The notes under the pieces are model-generated. The model had not been told where the DNA came from. It was given only the letters and a program-made list of their open reading frames with translations, and ran no database searches. A program made the translations under genes and the position numbers. A stretch of 64,000 nucleotides of DNA, taken from the NCBI GenBank assembly GCA_029259845.1, contig JAJDEI010000313.1, positions 1 through 64,000 on the forward strand, written 5' to 3'. This document shows, in pieces, positions 27,156 through 36,602 of the stretch. Every line of letters begins with the position of its first letter. Position 1 is the stretch's first letter. The DNA is from Planctomycetaceae bacterium. GTDB taxonomy: Bacteria; Planctomycetota; Planctomycetia; Planctomycetales; Planctomycetaceae.

Positions 27156-28634
27156 TCAGGATGAGGATTCGTGGCCTGTAGGTGGCCTGCGAATGAGGCG
27201 GTGGCCCCGTAGCTCGTAGCCAGCGTGACCCAACCGCTCATCCCAGCCGTTTCGGGTACCGATGCGTGAGGTGTCGTCAAGCAGGCCTTGCTTCTCTTCC
27301 TGCTTCGTAACCCGCGCGAACTTCTCAAAGCTTGGATAGTCCGGCGTTACGAATGAGTCCTTTCGATGCAGGATTGGTGGGTTGTTGCTCTGTGAATAGT
27401 CGTAGCAGTTTAGGTCGCGGCTTCTCAGTGACAGCTTGACACACCGGAGCAGAGCCGGATGCGGGTCCGTATCGAAATCCGGATAGATGAGATACGAAGT
27501 TTTTCCGGAGTGGCGGTGCAGTTTGATGATATTTGCTCCGTCGATTTCTCCAAGATAGGCTCGTGCGCACCCTTCGTAGATTCGCAAAAGTGGTTCCAGT
27601 GACTCCATCGCGCTTTGATGGACATACAACGCATTCGGCAACAGCTTGCCCACGGGGGAACGCTTACATGCCTCGTCGATTGCCTCGGCATCGCCGGCGG
27701 TGAAGAGCAAATCGTCAGCCTGCTGACATGCGTTCTTGTAGGTTCCGAAAAACGCTCGAATGTCTCGTTGAATGCTGAGCGGCAATCTCGATAACTGCGG
27801 GCGGCGTCGAAACTGAGCGAGTGCCAGATAAACCAACAGGTCTTCAGTTCGACGGCGCCGGATGGTCTCCCATTCCTCGGAACCAGTCACGCGACGGATT
27901 AGAGCGAATGCTCGCTTCAACGTACCGAACTCAGCGATGATGGCTTCCGCGTTTTCGCATTCGTCCGGTTCGGACAACCGACCAAGTTCGGTGACAGTTT
28001 CCATCAGCGGTACTAGCATGTCTCGATGCTGCTCGAACCGAAGTTCGGACACACGCTTTCGGGGTGCTGAACACCGCCGCCGATACCGATTCGCAACGAA
28101 CTCTTGCCGCAACGACTCGTCTTTAAAGACGTAGAAAATTCCGGGAGCTGCGGGCAGTGGGTCGCGTTCTGTCTGCTGTTCAACGTATTCCCGCAGTTCG
28201 GCTTGCGTGAAGAACTTCTGAAATGTCTCCAGTCGCGTCAGCACTCCGTCGCCGAATGGGACGTGGTTGTTGCCACGGCCAGGAACGACGATTTGCGCCG
28301 AAACTGCCAGAAGCCTTCGGCAAAGATCCCACGCTTTCTGCAACGTCTCGTCTCGTTCGCCCCGATCTTCGATGACGTTGATGACATATCCTAGATTGAC
28401 GACGTCGGCCGGCTGACGTTCGTCGTTGGGGTTGAATTCCGGATCCCAGCCGCTGCATACAAACCCACTTGATCGCAGCAGAGCCACATCCTCGCCGTGG
28501 CCACATCCAAAATCGAACAATGTAGCGTCTTGGCTCAGCAGGCCGTCACGTAACAAACACTTCACTGGCAACGACAACCCGCTTCGTCGGATTGCCGTCT
28601 TGTGACGGGCAATTCTCGGCTTCTCCACTTGCAT
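27156..28634 (-). CDS. DNA phosphorothioation-associated putative methyltransferase
   Basis: The 492-residue protein starts MQVEKPRIARHKTAIRRSGLSLP, the signature opening of the PT-associated methyltransferase family. A SAM-binding motif I, LFDFGCGHGEDVALL, lies at about residues 38-52, with VVNLGYVINVIEDRGERDETL at about 77-97. A long C-terminal part is specific to the family. It is found only with dnd genes as far as I know; its target is not established. It is divergent from the LigD-type gene with only 7 bases between the starts, so the two share a promoter region. Confidence 0.88.
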   Translation of the reverse strand: MQVEKPRIARHKTAIRRSGLSLPVKCLLRDGLLSQDATLFDFGCGHGEDVALLRSSGFVCSGWDPEFNPNDERQPADVVNLGYVINVIEDRGERDETLQKAWDLCRRLLAVSAQIVVPGRGNNHVPFGDGVLTRLETFQKFFTQAELREYVEQQTERDPLPAAPGIFYVFKDESLRQEFVANRYRRRCSAPRKRVSELRFEQHRDMLVPLMETVTELGRLSEPDECENAEAIIAEFGTLKRAFALIRRVTGSEEWETIRRRRTEDLLVYLALAQFRRRPQLSRLPLSIQRDIRAFFGTYKNACQQADDLLFTAGDAEAIDEACKRSPVGKLLPNALYVHQSAMESLEPLLRIYEGCARAYLGEIDGANIIKLHRHSGKTSYLIYPDFDTDPHPALLRCVKLSLRSRDLNCYDYSQSNNPPILHRKDSFVTPDYPSFEKFARVTKQEEKQGLLDDTSRIGTRNGWDERLGHAGYELRGHRLIRRPPTGHESSS

Positions 28635-28641
28635 TGGTCAC

Positions 28642-29112
28642 ATGCCATTACGGTCTGTCTGGTTGCTGTCTCTGATATCGTCGCTCAAAATACCTGTTGT
28701 GAAAAGGCCAGCAACCACAGAAACACCGGTACGTCGATTCGTCGTCCAAAAGCACACGTCTCGTAGTCCGCACTTCGACTTTCGACTGGAAAGGGATGGT
28801 GTCTTGAAGAGTTGGGCCGTACCGAAAGGAGTTCCGGACGAAATCGGCATTCGACGATTGGCAATCCAAGTCGATGATCACGATCTGGAGTTTGCTGATT
28901 TCGAGGGCGACATTCCGATCGGCGAGTACGGAACCGGCTCAATCGAAATATGGGATCGAGGAACCTACGAATCGCACGTGTGGACCGACCAATGCATCTC
29001 ATTCACGCTTCGCGGCGAGAAACTATGCGGGCTGTACAATTTGATCCGCTTCCATCATGGCAAGGAACGTGAGTGGCTTCTTTTCAAACGCCGAGAATCA
29101 CGTCATACTTGA
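28642..29112 (+). CDS. Free-standing LigD-type 3'-phosphoesterase domain protein
   Basis: Residues about 33-150 match the polymerase-ligase 3'-phosphoesterase domain of LigD: FVVQKHTSRSPHFDFRLERDGVLKSWAVP, with the catalytic His residues in QKH and HFD, then FEGDIPIGEYGTGSIEIWDRG and a closing FHHGKEREWLLFKR. The domain removes 3'-phosphates and terminal ribonucleotides in DNA end repair. The first 25 residues look extra; a GTG inside PVVKRP at about 28699 is an alternative start. No ligase or primase domain is attached. It lies in the PT island, suggesting trimming of ends created by restriction. Confidence 0.85.
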   Translation: MPLRSVWLLSLISSLKIPVVKRPATTETPVRRFVVQKHTSRSPHFDFRLERDGVLKSWAVPKGVPDEIGIRRLAIQVDDHDLEFADFEGDIPIGEYGTGSIEIWDRGTYESHVWTDQCISFTLRGEKLCGLYNLIRFHHGKEREWLLFKRRESRHT

Positions 29113-29184
29113 ATTGGCGTTTCGTGTAACGAATTGATTGGCCAATCCACGGAACCAGCATTGTAAGGCAGATTATTCGGTCTC

Positions 29185-31737
29185 ATGCGAAATCTTTTCG
29201 TTCGGTGCAAATGCGGTGCACGGCTCCAAATGCTCTTGAGCCATTCGGGCGAGATTGCACTTTGTCCGCGATGCCGAACTTCGATCTCGGCTCCACGCCC
29301 GAAAGTCTTCGAGCTGTGGGACGGCGAAGAACTTTCGCTCGAAGAACTGCAAGACATTGAACGGCACGATCTCCGAGGATCTGCCACGAATCTGAATGAA
29401 ACGGCGGAAAACGTGTTGAGCGGCCGTGCCGACATCTCGTCCTCCGCACATGCCGATAGCGAGTTCGCCGCACAATTCGCCGAAATCGCAAACCTGCTCG
29501 AATCACACCCGACGCACCCACTTCTCGATTCGTCGGTCAGTGAATGGATCGAGCCAAACGACACATGCCTTCCGTTCAAGTTTCTGTCCTGGTCACTCCG
29601 TCTTGTGCTTGAGACGCCGTTTGCCAGAATTGCATCAAGTTGGACCGGCGACGAACGGCTCGTCTGCTTGCTTAGCCACTTGGATAGGGCACGGCAGGCA
29701 ATCGAATCACGCACGGGATGTCCCGACGAATCCGTGATCGATGTGGCTGCAACGGCTGGGCACGCTACGAGGCACTTGTCCCATACCGGCACGTCGTGGC
29801 GGACTTTCTGCGAGATCATCGAACGCCACAACCTGCAGCCGATTTGGCTGGGAATGGTCGCCCCTTCGTTGCATCAGCTTTCAAGCACCTTTTGGAAACG
29901 TCATATTGGCGAGTTCTCATCCAAGTCGCTGCGGGAATTGTCTGAGGTGCAGGGTCTTGGTCCCCAGAAGGTGAATCTCATAGTCGACATCTTTCGACAA
30001 TTGGCCATACATTTGGAATCAATCCCCTCAGAAACGCATCTGGCGACATACTTGATTCCAAAGCCGATTCGGAATGTGAATGTGTGGTTGGAAGAAGTTC
30101 TTGGTGAAAAGCGCGTTCCCGACGTTGACGAGATTGCGGAAAGATTCATGCGTCCGCTCGCAATGCAGCTTCGGACTGACCTCACGGCCGAGATCGCGTC
30201 GCTGGTCATTCGTCGCATCGGAATCGGCGGCGCTCCCGAAACACTGGAAGAAATCGCGAACGCCGTCGGACTCACTCGCGAACGGGTCCGTCAACTGACA
30301 AAACGGGCAACTGAAGTCGTGCAAGTCCGATGGCCGCACGGCAAATACCTATTGGATGATCTCTACGACTTGCTTCGCTCTGCCCCTGATACTCAGCGAC
30401 AGTTGGCGTTCATCCGAACAATCCTTGACCGTTGCTTTGATGTCGAATTCGCGAAGGGAGGATCGAGGAGTGATGTGCTCTCGGCGTGGCATCAGGCTGG
30501 CCGAAAACGGCTTACTCCGATGAAGGAAGACGAAATTGCAGAATGGCTGGCTCGCCGGTTCCCGCGAATCGCACCTGAAGTCGGCGTCGGCTGGATTTGT
30601 GAAGAAGTTTCGACATCGAATGGCGACAATGGGGAGGCTGTGTACTTCAGCGACGAGCCACTCGATCGGCTTCTCCACAAGTTATATGAGGACCGGATTG
30701 CCGTAACAATGGGAGAAGTTCTTGAAGTCCTTGATGGCGACGAACGAAGTTTGGCTGGGCGGATTGCTCGCGACCCTCGCTTTGTTGAGATTGACGACAA
30801 ACGAATCCACGCTTCCCATCACTGCTCGATCGAGCGGCATTCGGACGTCTGGTACGTGCGGCTCGCGCCGCAGTCATCTGGCAAAACCCCACGTCTCGAC
30901 GTGATCTCGATTGAGAATCTGGTTCAGCTTGTCATTAGCGGATTGACGCAAGCCGGCATTGCTGATGCCACGGTTTGGGGTGTCCATCGATTCGCAAACG
31001 AAGTGTTGGCACGTATCTATGCGGCGACGCTTCCAGATTCCGTATCGCCGTTCGTGTTACAGGACTTGCTCATCGGCCATTCAAATGGCGTGATTCGACG
31101 AATGCGGCGACGACGGCTTCGTTGGGATTGTGCTGACGATTCGATTCCCATTCGCGGCAAACGCGGATGGGTCGGCTACGCCGTTGAGCAGGCCAACATC
31201 CCGATGACGATTGAAGAACTCGGAGCGGAATTACGGCAATACTACCAAGACTACGAATTTTACGTACTGCAGCAGCTCTCGCTAATTGACGACGACGAAG
31301 GTGAAGGCTTTAGCGGTGCCGAATTCTTTTCCGGAATCCCTCATCGAGTACCACCAATCGTCCTCCCGGACACATGGACGCTGGATGTGGAACGCGCAAA
31401 CGTTTCCCAAGCCATCAAAGTGATCGCGGACAAGATCGTCGATGTCGGACGGCGGAAGGGATTCCCAAAAACCGAGTTGGAATCGATTCCGTGGTTGATC
31501 GAACTGGTCGATTACTATGCGTTCGGCAAGATGAACTGGTCGGACAAAACTCGGACGACCAAGGAGATCGTGACTGATGCGAATCGGTTCTCGAACACGG
31601 AATCACATTCAACGAAAGAAGCCGACGTTTCCGAGCCGGTGCAACCCGACGGGGAGGTTTGGGCAATCGATAGTGAAACTGTGGATGACGGGGCCAGCTT
31701 GGACAGCATCATTAAGCAGTTGGATGATTTGCTGTGA
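29185..31737 (+). CDS. Large protein with zinc ribbon, HhH and sigma-70 region 4-like domains
   Basis: The 850-residue protein starts with a zinc ribbon (RCKCGARLQ...LCPRCRTS, residues 8-32). A helix-hairpin-helix-like LSEVQGLGPQKVNLIVDIF lies at about 251-269, and a sigma region 4 helix-turn-helix, TLEEIANAVGLTRERVRQL, at about 352-370. The C-terminal half has several winged-helix-like stretches (about 440-660), then an acidic tail. No polymerase-binding region 2 is seen, so it is not a normal sigma factor. Its place in the PT island suggests a regulator or DNA sensor; proteins with R4-like helices are seen beside defence genes. The function is unknown. Confidence 0.7.
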   Translation: MRNLFVRCKCGARLQMLLSHSGEIALCPRCRTSISAPRPKVFELWDGEELSLEELQDIERHDLRGSATNLNETAENVLSGRADISSSAHADSEFAAQFAEIANLLESHPTHPLLDSSVSEWIEPNDTCLPFKFLSWSLRLVLETPFARIASSWTGDERLVCLLSHLDRARQAIESRTGCPDESVIDVAATAGHATRHLSHTGTSWRTFCEIIERHNLQPIWLGMVAPSLHQLSSTFWKRHIGEFSSKSLRELSEVQGLGPQKVNLIVDIFRQLAIHLESIPSETHLATYLIPKPIRNVNVWLEEVLGEKRVPDVDEIAERFMRPLAMQLRTDLTAEIASLVIRRIGIGGAPETLEEIANAVGLTRERVRQLTKRATEVVQVRWPHGKYLLDDLYDLLRSAPDTQRQLAFIRTILDRCFDVEFAKGGSRSDVLSAWHQAGRKRLTPMKEDEIAEWLARRFPRIAPEVGVGWICEEVSTSNGDNGEAVYFSDEPLDRLLHKLYEDRIAVTMGEVLEVLDGDERSLAGRIARDPRFVEIDDKRIHASHHCSIERHSDVWYVRLAPQSSGKTPRLDVISIENLVQLVISGLTQAGIADATVWGVHRFANEVLARIYAATLPDSVSPFVLQDLLIGHSNGVIRRMRRRRLRWDCADDSIPIRGKRGWVGYAVEQANIPMTIEELGAELRQYYQDYEFYVLQQLSLIDDDEGEGFSGAEFFSGIPHRVPPIVLPDTWTLDVERANVSQAIKVIADKIVDVGRRKGFPKTELESIPWLIELVDYYAFGKMNWSDKTRTTKEIVTDANRFSNTESHSTKEADVSEPVQPDGEVWAIDSETVDDGASLDSIIKQLDDLL

Positions 31738-31756
31738 GTTCCGCGATACGGTGTGT

Positions 31757-32233
31757 TCAGTCGTCGAAGTCGCCCAATAGCTTCAGCGTCGACGAATCGA
31801 GGCCTTCCAATCCTGCAGGCGGCTCTTGTTGCGAAAGTCTGGCGTCTTGAATCACGGCCAACAGGTTTTCCAGTCGGTCACCCGGACGCTTGAGCACGTT
31901 GTTTTCCAGATAGTCGAAGCCGCCCGCGATATATTCTTCGAAAATGGTGACGGCGTCATCGGAATCCGTCTGAGCAGGATCAAGAGCCGACACCGATTCC
32001 GCGTCGGCCAGAGTCAAGGCGTAGACGAACGCCGCATCCTGATTGTTGTCAAAAATGTGCCAACGGACACCATTGCCCGGCTTGTCCAGCGGTTTTCGTC
32101 CAGCAAATCGGTGGCCGAGAGCTGCCGCAAACATCATCGCAGCCGCCTTGGTTTGGAAGATGCCCTCGTTCGTAAGTTCATCGATCAACTTTTCGTGCGT
32201 CGCCGGTGGGCGAATTCTGCGGTCGTCAGTCAA
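31757..32233 (-). CDS. DNA phosphorothioation-associated protein 4 (PbeD-like, putative)
   Basis: The protein of about 158 residues starts at a TTG (32233) with GGAGG 6 bases upstream and overlaps the preceding gene by 8 bases. The N-terminus has RRIRPPATHEKLIDELTNEGIFQTKAAAMMFAAALGHRFAGR, the hallmark of PT-associated protein 4, followed by the ...AYALTLAD-like segment FVYALTLADAESV and IFEEYIAGGFDYLEN. It is the last gene of the four-gene restriction operon. The family is always seen with dnd clusters; its biochemical role is unknown. Confidence 0.82.
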   Translation of the reverse strand: MTDDRRIRPPATHEKLIDELTNEGIFQTKAAAMMFAAALGHRFAGRKPLDKPGNGVRWHIFDNNQDAAFVYALTLADAESVSALDPAQTDSDDAVTIFEEYIAGGFDYLENNVLKRPGDRLENLLAVIQDARLSQQEPPAGLEGLDSSTLKLLGDFDD

Positions 32234-34301
32234 CTTCCACCTCCACGATCGTCGTTCGCTCGAAACCGTCGTCAGACTCGACGACGTAGTTGTAGTCGGT
32301 CCCCCGCAAGTCAATTGTACGGGAACGGTTCTTTGTCGTTTCGAGCTTCAGCACCCATTCGGCCCCAATTCTCGGAAGCAATTCCTCTTCGACTTCACGA
32401 CGCCACTGGCTTTCCGAGACCATGATGATCACCTGCGGCGACAGCGTCGGCATCCATCGGGCGACTTCGCGACGATACTCAATTTCCAGACTACCAAACG
32501 CTGAATCGATCACAAGCGGATAAAGTCCGCCTCGGAAAACGTTCTCCCCGTCTTTCGATTTTTCGAATGTTTCCTGTGCTTTGGCTCCCAAGGCACCAAC
32601 GAACGCGAGACTGAGCACCTGCTTTTCACCGGTTGAAGCCCCCCGCACCGGCACTTCTTCACCACCAAGGTCTTTCGTGAGCAGCAGACGGAAATCATCG
32701 TCCAGTCTGGCCTTGTAATCCTTGATTGCGATTCGCCCCCAAACGTCGGCAAGCTGCTTGGACAGATCGTCCCGGAGTTCATCGTGGCGTAGCTGTCGAA
32801 TCCGCGACAATGCTGTCACCACATTGGCAACGGCGTCCAAGCGTCGCTGGGCCAATTTGCCCTGTTCGTCGGCCCGTTCAAGATTGCGGATTGCCCGATC
32901 GACCTCGGCAATTTCTTCGTCAAGTTTTTCAATGTCGTCTTGTGCTTTCTGGAGCTTCAGCCTGAAGGTGCTCTTCTCGTCGTCAATCTGTCGCCGACGA
33001 CGTTCTAGTCGTTCCGGATCTTCACCGTGTTCCCGGTCACCGATCTTGTTCGAAAGTTCGCTCAATTCCTCTTCGAGCTGGCTCAACTCTGTGCGAATTG
33101 AATCACGTTTCTCTTGCAATCGGTCAATCTCGTCGAAAGATTGCTCCATGCGTGTCTCAAGGGTCCGAGTTTCTGAACTCGTCTTATTCACAACGTTTTC
33201 GAGTTCATCAGAGTGGGCATGCTGTCTCCAGTCATCGACCGTCGTGTACTCGGAAGAACCGGGCGACAAATCGCGTCCGCAGATGCACTTTTCGTTGGAA
33301 AGAAGGTCCTCAACGAACTGACGTTTGATTGGAGCAGGCAGCTCTCCTTTTTGGCGAGCACGGTCCAGCATTTCCTTGGCTGATGCCAACACATCGCCCG
33401 CAAGCCAAAGATAGCCGTTGCCGGAGAACTCACGAGCCAACTCGTCGCGCCGGTCCCGCAGATTCGTCTTAATCGTGACTTCGCGCTTCTCCGCTTCTCC
33501 GCGTTGGGCCAGTAACGCCGCCAAGCCGGCCATCGACGCTAGTTTGTCGTCAATTCGATCGCGTTCGGCGTCCAGCGAATCGAGGTTCTTCTGGAGCTGT
33601 TCGACCTCGGCCGCTTTTCCCGTCTTCTCTTCGTCAAGCGCTTCGCGACGTTTCTGCGCCTGTTCGCCTTCATCACCGGAATGGCTGGCGATCTCCTGAC
33701 GCAGTCGTCGTGACAAATCACCATCCATATGAGTGACGGCGCGGTCAAAAAGCTCTATGTCCAGTAACGTGCGCACTCCCTGAGCGATCTGCTGATATGC
33801 GTCCGACCGGGCAAGTCGTTCAATCCGCTCACCGTTGAAGAAGAAGAACGGATGGAGACGTTTGGGTAGTAGCCGAAGTAGCGTCTCGTCCGGATTGCGG
33901 GACGATCTCTGCTCACCAGTCTCATCTACGAAGAAGAGCGTAACGGATGCCGGACTCACGACCCGACGTGTTCCGTTCTCGTCTTTCTCGACCTCAATTG
34001 TCCGCTCGGCAGTGTATTTTCGGTCGCCATCTCGGAAAACAAGTTCGACGGACGTCTTCAACCGGTCGCCCGGATCGGTCGCCGCAAGAGCTGCTTCGTT
34101 CTCCAGTCGATCCGAAGCCTCAAAATCGGGAGAGAAATCGTTGTAGAGTGCCCACGTGAAGGCATTCAAAAACGCGGTCTTGCCGGACCCATTGAATCCG
34201 TGTAGGACGGTGACGTTGCGGCTACGTTCGGATGCGAATCGAACGGTCTGCTTGCCAGAAAACTGGCGAAAGTTTGTCAGTGTCATTTGCTCGAAGATCA
34301 T
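32226..34301 (-). CDS. DndD-like SMC-family ATPase with CxC zinc-hook-like motif (PbeC-like, putative)
   Basis: The 691-residue SMC-type ATPase has a P-loop HGFNGSGKTAFLNAFTWALYN near residue 40, two long coiled-coil arms, a zinc-hook-like EKCICGRDL in the middle, the ABC signature STGEKQVLSLAFVGALG and Walker B PLVIDSAFGSLE near the C-terminus. It differs from the dndD at 42951 in having the CxC motif. The start is the ATG at 34301, which overlaps the previous stop (ATGA). Such ATPases sense or process DNA ends. In PT systems a second DndD-like ATPase belongs to the restriction operon, so this copy should act against unmodified DNA. Confidence 0.88.
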   Translation of the reverse strand: MIFEQMTLTNFRQFSGKQTVRFASERSRNVTVLHGFNGSGKTAFLNAFTWALYNDFSPDFEASDRLENEAALAATDPGDRLKTSVELVFRDGDRKYTAERTIEVEKDENGTRRVVSPASVTLFFVDETGEQRSSRNPDETLLRLLPKRLHPFFFFNGERIERLARSDAYQQIAQGVRTLLDIELFDRAVTHMDGDLSRRLRQEIASHSGDEGEQAQKRREALDEEKTGKAAEVEQLQKNLDSLDAERDRIDDKLASMAGLAALLAQRGEAEKREVTIKTNLRDRRDELAREFSGNGYLWLAGDVLASAKEMLDRARQKGELPAPIKRQFVEDLLSNEKCICGRDLSPGSSEYTTVDDWRQHAHSDELENVVNKTSSETRTLETRMEQSFDEIDRLQEKRDSIRTELSQLEEELSELSNKIGDREHGEDPERLERRRRQIDDEKSTFRLKLQKAQDDIEKLDEEIAEVDRAIRNLERADEQGKLAQRRLDAVANVVTALSRIRQLRHDELRDDLSKQLADVWGRIAIKDYKARLDDDFRLLLTKDLGGEEVPVRGASTGEKQVLSLAFVGALGAKAQETFEKSKDGENVFRGGLYPLVIDSAFGSLEIEYRREVARWMPTLSPQVIIMVSESQWRREVEEELLPRIGAEWVLKLETTKNRSRTIDLRGTDYNYVVESDDGFERTTIVEVEVD

Positions 34302-34483
34302 CGGATGGTCTCCGTCAGCACTTTCCACAGGTCGTCTTGGATGTGTCGCGGGCGTTCCATGTGAAGTTTCTGCTGCTCGACCTTGAGCACTGCTGAGAAG
34401 AGCCGCTGTTCTTCGTCGGTCAATTCTTCCAAAATTGCGCGCAGCTTCTTGTGACGATCAGATTCGGAATCACTCACGGTCAT
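34298..34483 (-). CDS. 61-residue protein of the PT restriction operon (PbeB-like, putative)
   Basis: A very short frame between the helicase and the SMC gene overlaps the former by 14 bases and the latter by 4. The product starts MTVSDSESDRHKKLRAILEELTDEEQ and is almost wholly alpha-helical and charged. An in-frame GTG two codons later is an alternative start that overlaps the helicase stop. Its size and position between a helicase and an SMC ATPase recur in PT restriction operons, where it is probably a linker subunit. Confidence 0.65.
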   Translation of the reverse strand: MTVSDSESDRHKKLRAILEELTDEEQRLFSAVLKVEQQKLHMERPRHIQDDLWKVLTETIR

Positions 34484-36602
34484 CATCCTTATCGAAGTCG
34501 AGAAGTCCCAGTTGGTCGCGGATGGGAAGAAGCTGATGCATGGCTTCGGGGCCATTGATAGCCAGCTTAGCGAATTCTACGATTCGGTACAGTTCTCGAC
34601 GAAATAGGCGTCGTGTGATTTGGTAATATGGGCTGACTTTATCGAGAACATCCGGAGGCGGCTCCACGATAAAGTCAAAAATCTCAGCGAAGTCCTTGTC
34701 ACGAGCACGCCGTAGGATTCTTCCGCGACGCTGAATGAATTGACGTGGGTTCGTACTGCTGGCGAGGATGAAGGCGCAGCGCGTTTCCGGGATGTCAACT
34801 CCTTCGTCCAGACAGCGAATCGCAACAAGGCACTGCATCTTGCCGCTGGCAAATCGCCGACGGATTTCATGCCGCGTAGTGAGTGGAGTGTCTGCGATAT
34901 ATTTTGCGACGGACATGTCCAATTCGTGACCGACGGCGCGCGTTACAGCTTCAATCTGTCGTTCAATTCCGGCATCGACATCTGATTCCACCGATCCATC
35001 ACCGCAGTAGATCAGATTGTGAGAAGTATCATTGCGCGACGAGAGAAGCCGGATCAAGGTCGGAATCTTCTGCGACGCAGTCGCGAGCAATCGAGCGCGC
35101 TTTATGAGCAAGGCCTGCAGTATCGGTGATTCCTCGGAATCTTCTTCCATCTGATACAACCTGGCGATTCGCTCTGTCAGCTCAAGGTAATCATTAAATT
35201 CATCGTCTTCCAGTTGAACCAGAACCGGGTTGTATCGATAAGGACACAACACGCCGTCGTCGAGGGCCTGCGCGAGCGTGTATTGCGCGACTGGCGGTCC
35301 AAAGTAATCGCGGATTGCGGCTGTTCCGTCGGGATCGCGGGCACGTTTCCATGTCGCTGAAAGTCCGACCCGATAGCGAACATTCTTTGGCAACAACCGA
35401 CGAAGATTCTGTGCTCCGAGATTATGCACTTCGTCCGCGAGAATCACGGTCCGTGCCGGCGCACGCTGCAACAGATTCTGGAACGCATCGGATGCGAAAG
35501 TCGCATTGGATACGACAACACTGGCAAGCTGCCGCTTACCGGATGCCAGATTGAACAGGCGCGTGGAAACCGACTCATACCACCGCTGCTGACTGATGGC
35601 GCATACGACGGGTTCCAACCCGAAGAGTTCGGCAACCTCGACCCACTGCACGGCTAAATGAATATACGGACAAACGATGACAATCAGCAGCGGGCCACCC
35701 ACCGATTCATACAACTTCGCAGCAATAGCCAAAGCGGCAATCGTTTTGCCGGCCCCTGTTGCCATTTCCAAGATGCCCATACCGTCGCTGTCGAACCATT
35801 TGCGAACGGCATCTTTCTGATGAAGGCGAAGTTTGATGTCGGTGGGAATCGAAAGCGTTTCGTCGATACCTGCGATTGGTCCGACGCTGGTCGGCGATCC
35901 ATCGACCGGTGCTTCCCCATCGGGCGTCCGCACAGTCGCGGATTCAGCTTCCCCTCGTGCTTGGAGCAATCCCAGACGCGCTGCCTTGGGAAATGGGTAG
36001 ACTTCTAAGCCGTCCGTTTCGTTGAACCAGAGTGCTTCAAAATGCGAAATCTTCTGCTCGACTCGCCGGCGTTCCGATGGCTCCCAAGAACGAAAAACAT
36101 CGACGGACTCAAAATTCTGCTCCAACCCCGATCGCGATTCGTTTGCCGAACCTGCGAACGCAACCGCTTCCTTTTCGTCATCGATGAATAAACCAAGTTT
36201 TTCGTGATACAATCCACTGCCGTGCGGCGCCTTTCGAATTGCAATTCGGACTTCCAGCCGTCCCGTGGCGACCAACCAAGAGACAAATTCGCCTGTCTGT
36301 GAGCCGATGCTGTGGCCGTCGCTTTTCAGTACGTCCAGACGCGATTGGCGAATTAGCGTCGGTCGGTCACGGTAACCGGTCACGAGCGAGTCGATGTCGC
36401 GCCGATCAAGTATCGGCGAGCAGACAACTCGCATCACGCCGTTTTGCTCGAAAAAATGTCGAAAACCATCGGGGCAGCTGGCGAACACGCTGCAAGCAAA
36501 GAACCCGACCGCCCGATCAAAGCGAACGCTTAGCGGTAAGCACCGTTCGTAAAGATCGCGTGCCAAAGTCGTTTCGTCGCTACGATACTCAAGACGCAGC
36601 AT
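34470..36602 (-). CDS. PT system restriction protein: PLD-nuclease domain plus SF2 helicase (PbeA-like, putative)
   Basis: The 710-residue protein opens MLRLEYRSDETTLARDLYERCLPLSVRFDRAVGFF, the typical start of the dnd-linked restriction helicases, which is why 36602 is chosen over 36704. Residues about 150-180 carry an HKD-like site (YHEKLGLFIDDEKEAVAFAGSANES). The helicase core follows: ATGAGKTIAAL (motif I), ILADEVHNLG (DEVH motif II), VGLSATWKRARD (motif III), and RCLDEGVDIPETR with FIQRRGRILRR (motifs V and VI). It is the first gene of a tight four-gene operon. It probably recognises or unwinds DNA lacking phosphorothioates and cleaves or stalls it. Confidence 0.88.
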   Translation of the reverse strand: MLRLEYRSDETTLARDLYERCLPLSVRFDRAVGFFACSVFASCPDGFRHFFEQNGVMRVVCSPILDRRDIDSLVTGYRDRPTLIRQSRLDVLKSDGHSIGSQTGEFVSWLVATGRLEVRIAIRKAPHGSGLYHEKLGLFIDDEKEAVAFAGSANESRSGLEQNFESVDVFRSWEPSERRRVEQKISHFEALWFNETDGLEVYPFPKAARLGLLQARGEAESATVRTPDGEAPVDGSPTSVGPIAGIDETLSIPTDIKLRLHQKDAVRKWFDSDGMGILEMATGAGKTIAALAIAAKLYESVGGPLLIVIVCPYIHLAVQWVEVAELFGLEPVVCAISQQRWYESVSTRLFNLASGKRQLASVVVSNATFASDAFQNLLQRAPARTVILADEVHNLGAQNLRRLLPKNVRYRVGLSATWKRARDPDGTAAIRDYFGPPVAQYTLAQALDDGVLCPYRYNPVLVQLEDDEFNDYLELTERIARLYQMEEDSEESPILQALLIKRARLLATASQKIPTLIRLLSSRNDTSHNLIYCGDGSVESDVDAGIERQIEAVTRAVGHELDMSVAKYIADTPLTTRHEIRRRFASGKMQCLVAIRCLDEGVDIPETRCAFILASSTNPRQFIQRRGRILRRARDKDFAEIFDFIVEPPPDVLDKVSPYYQITRRLFRRELYRIVEFAKLAINGPEAMHQLLPIRDQLGLLDFDKDDDRE

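Noticed and set aside
34483-34555. Upstream extension of the 61-aa gene to 85 residues.
   Set aside because: The extra residues overlap the helicase C-terminus in another frame and are not protein-like; the ATG at 34483 fits the operon overlaps better.
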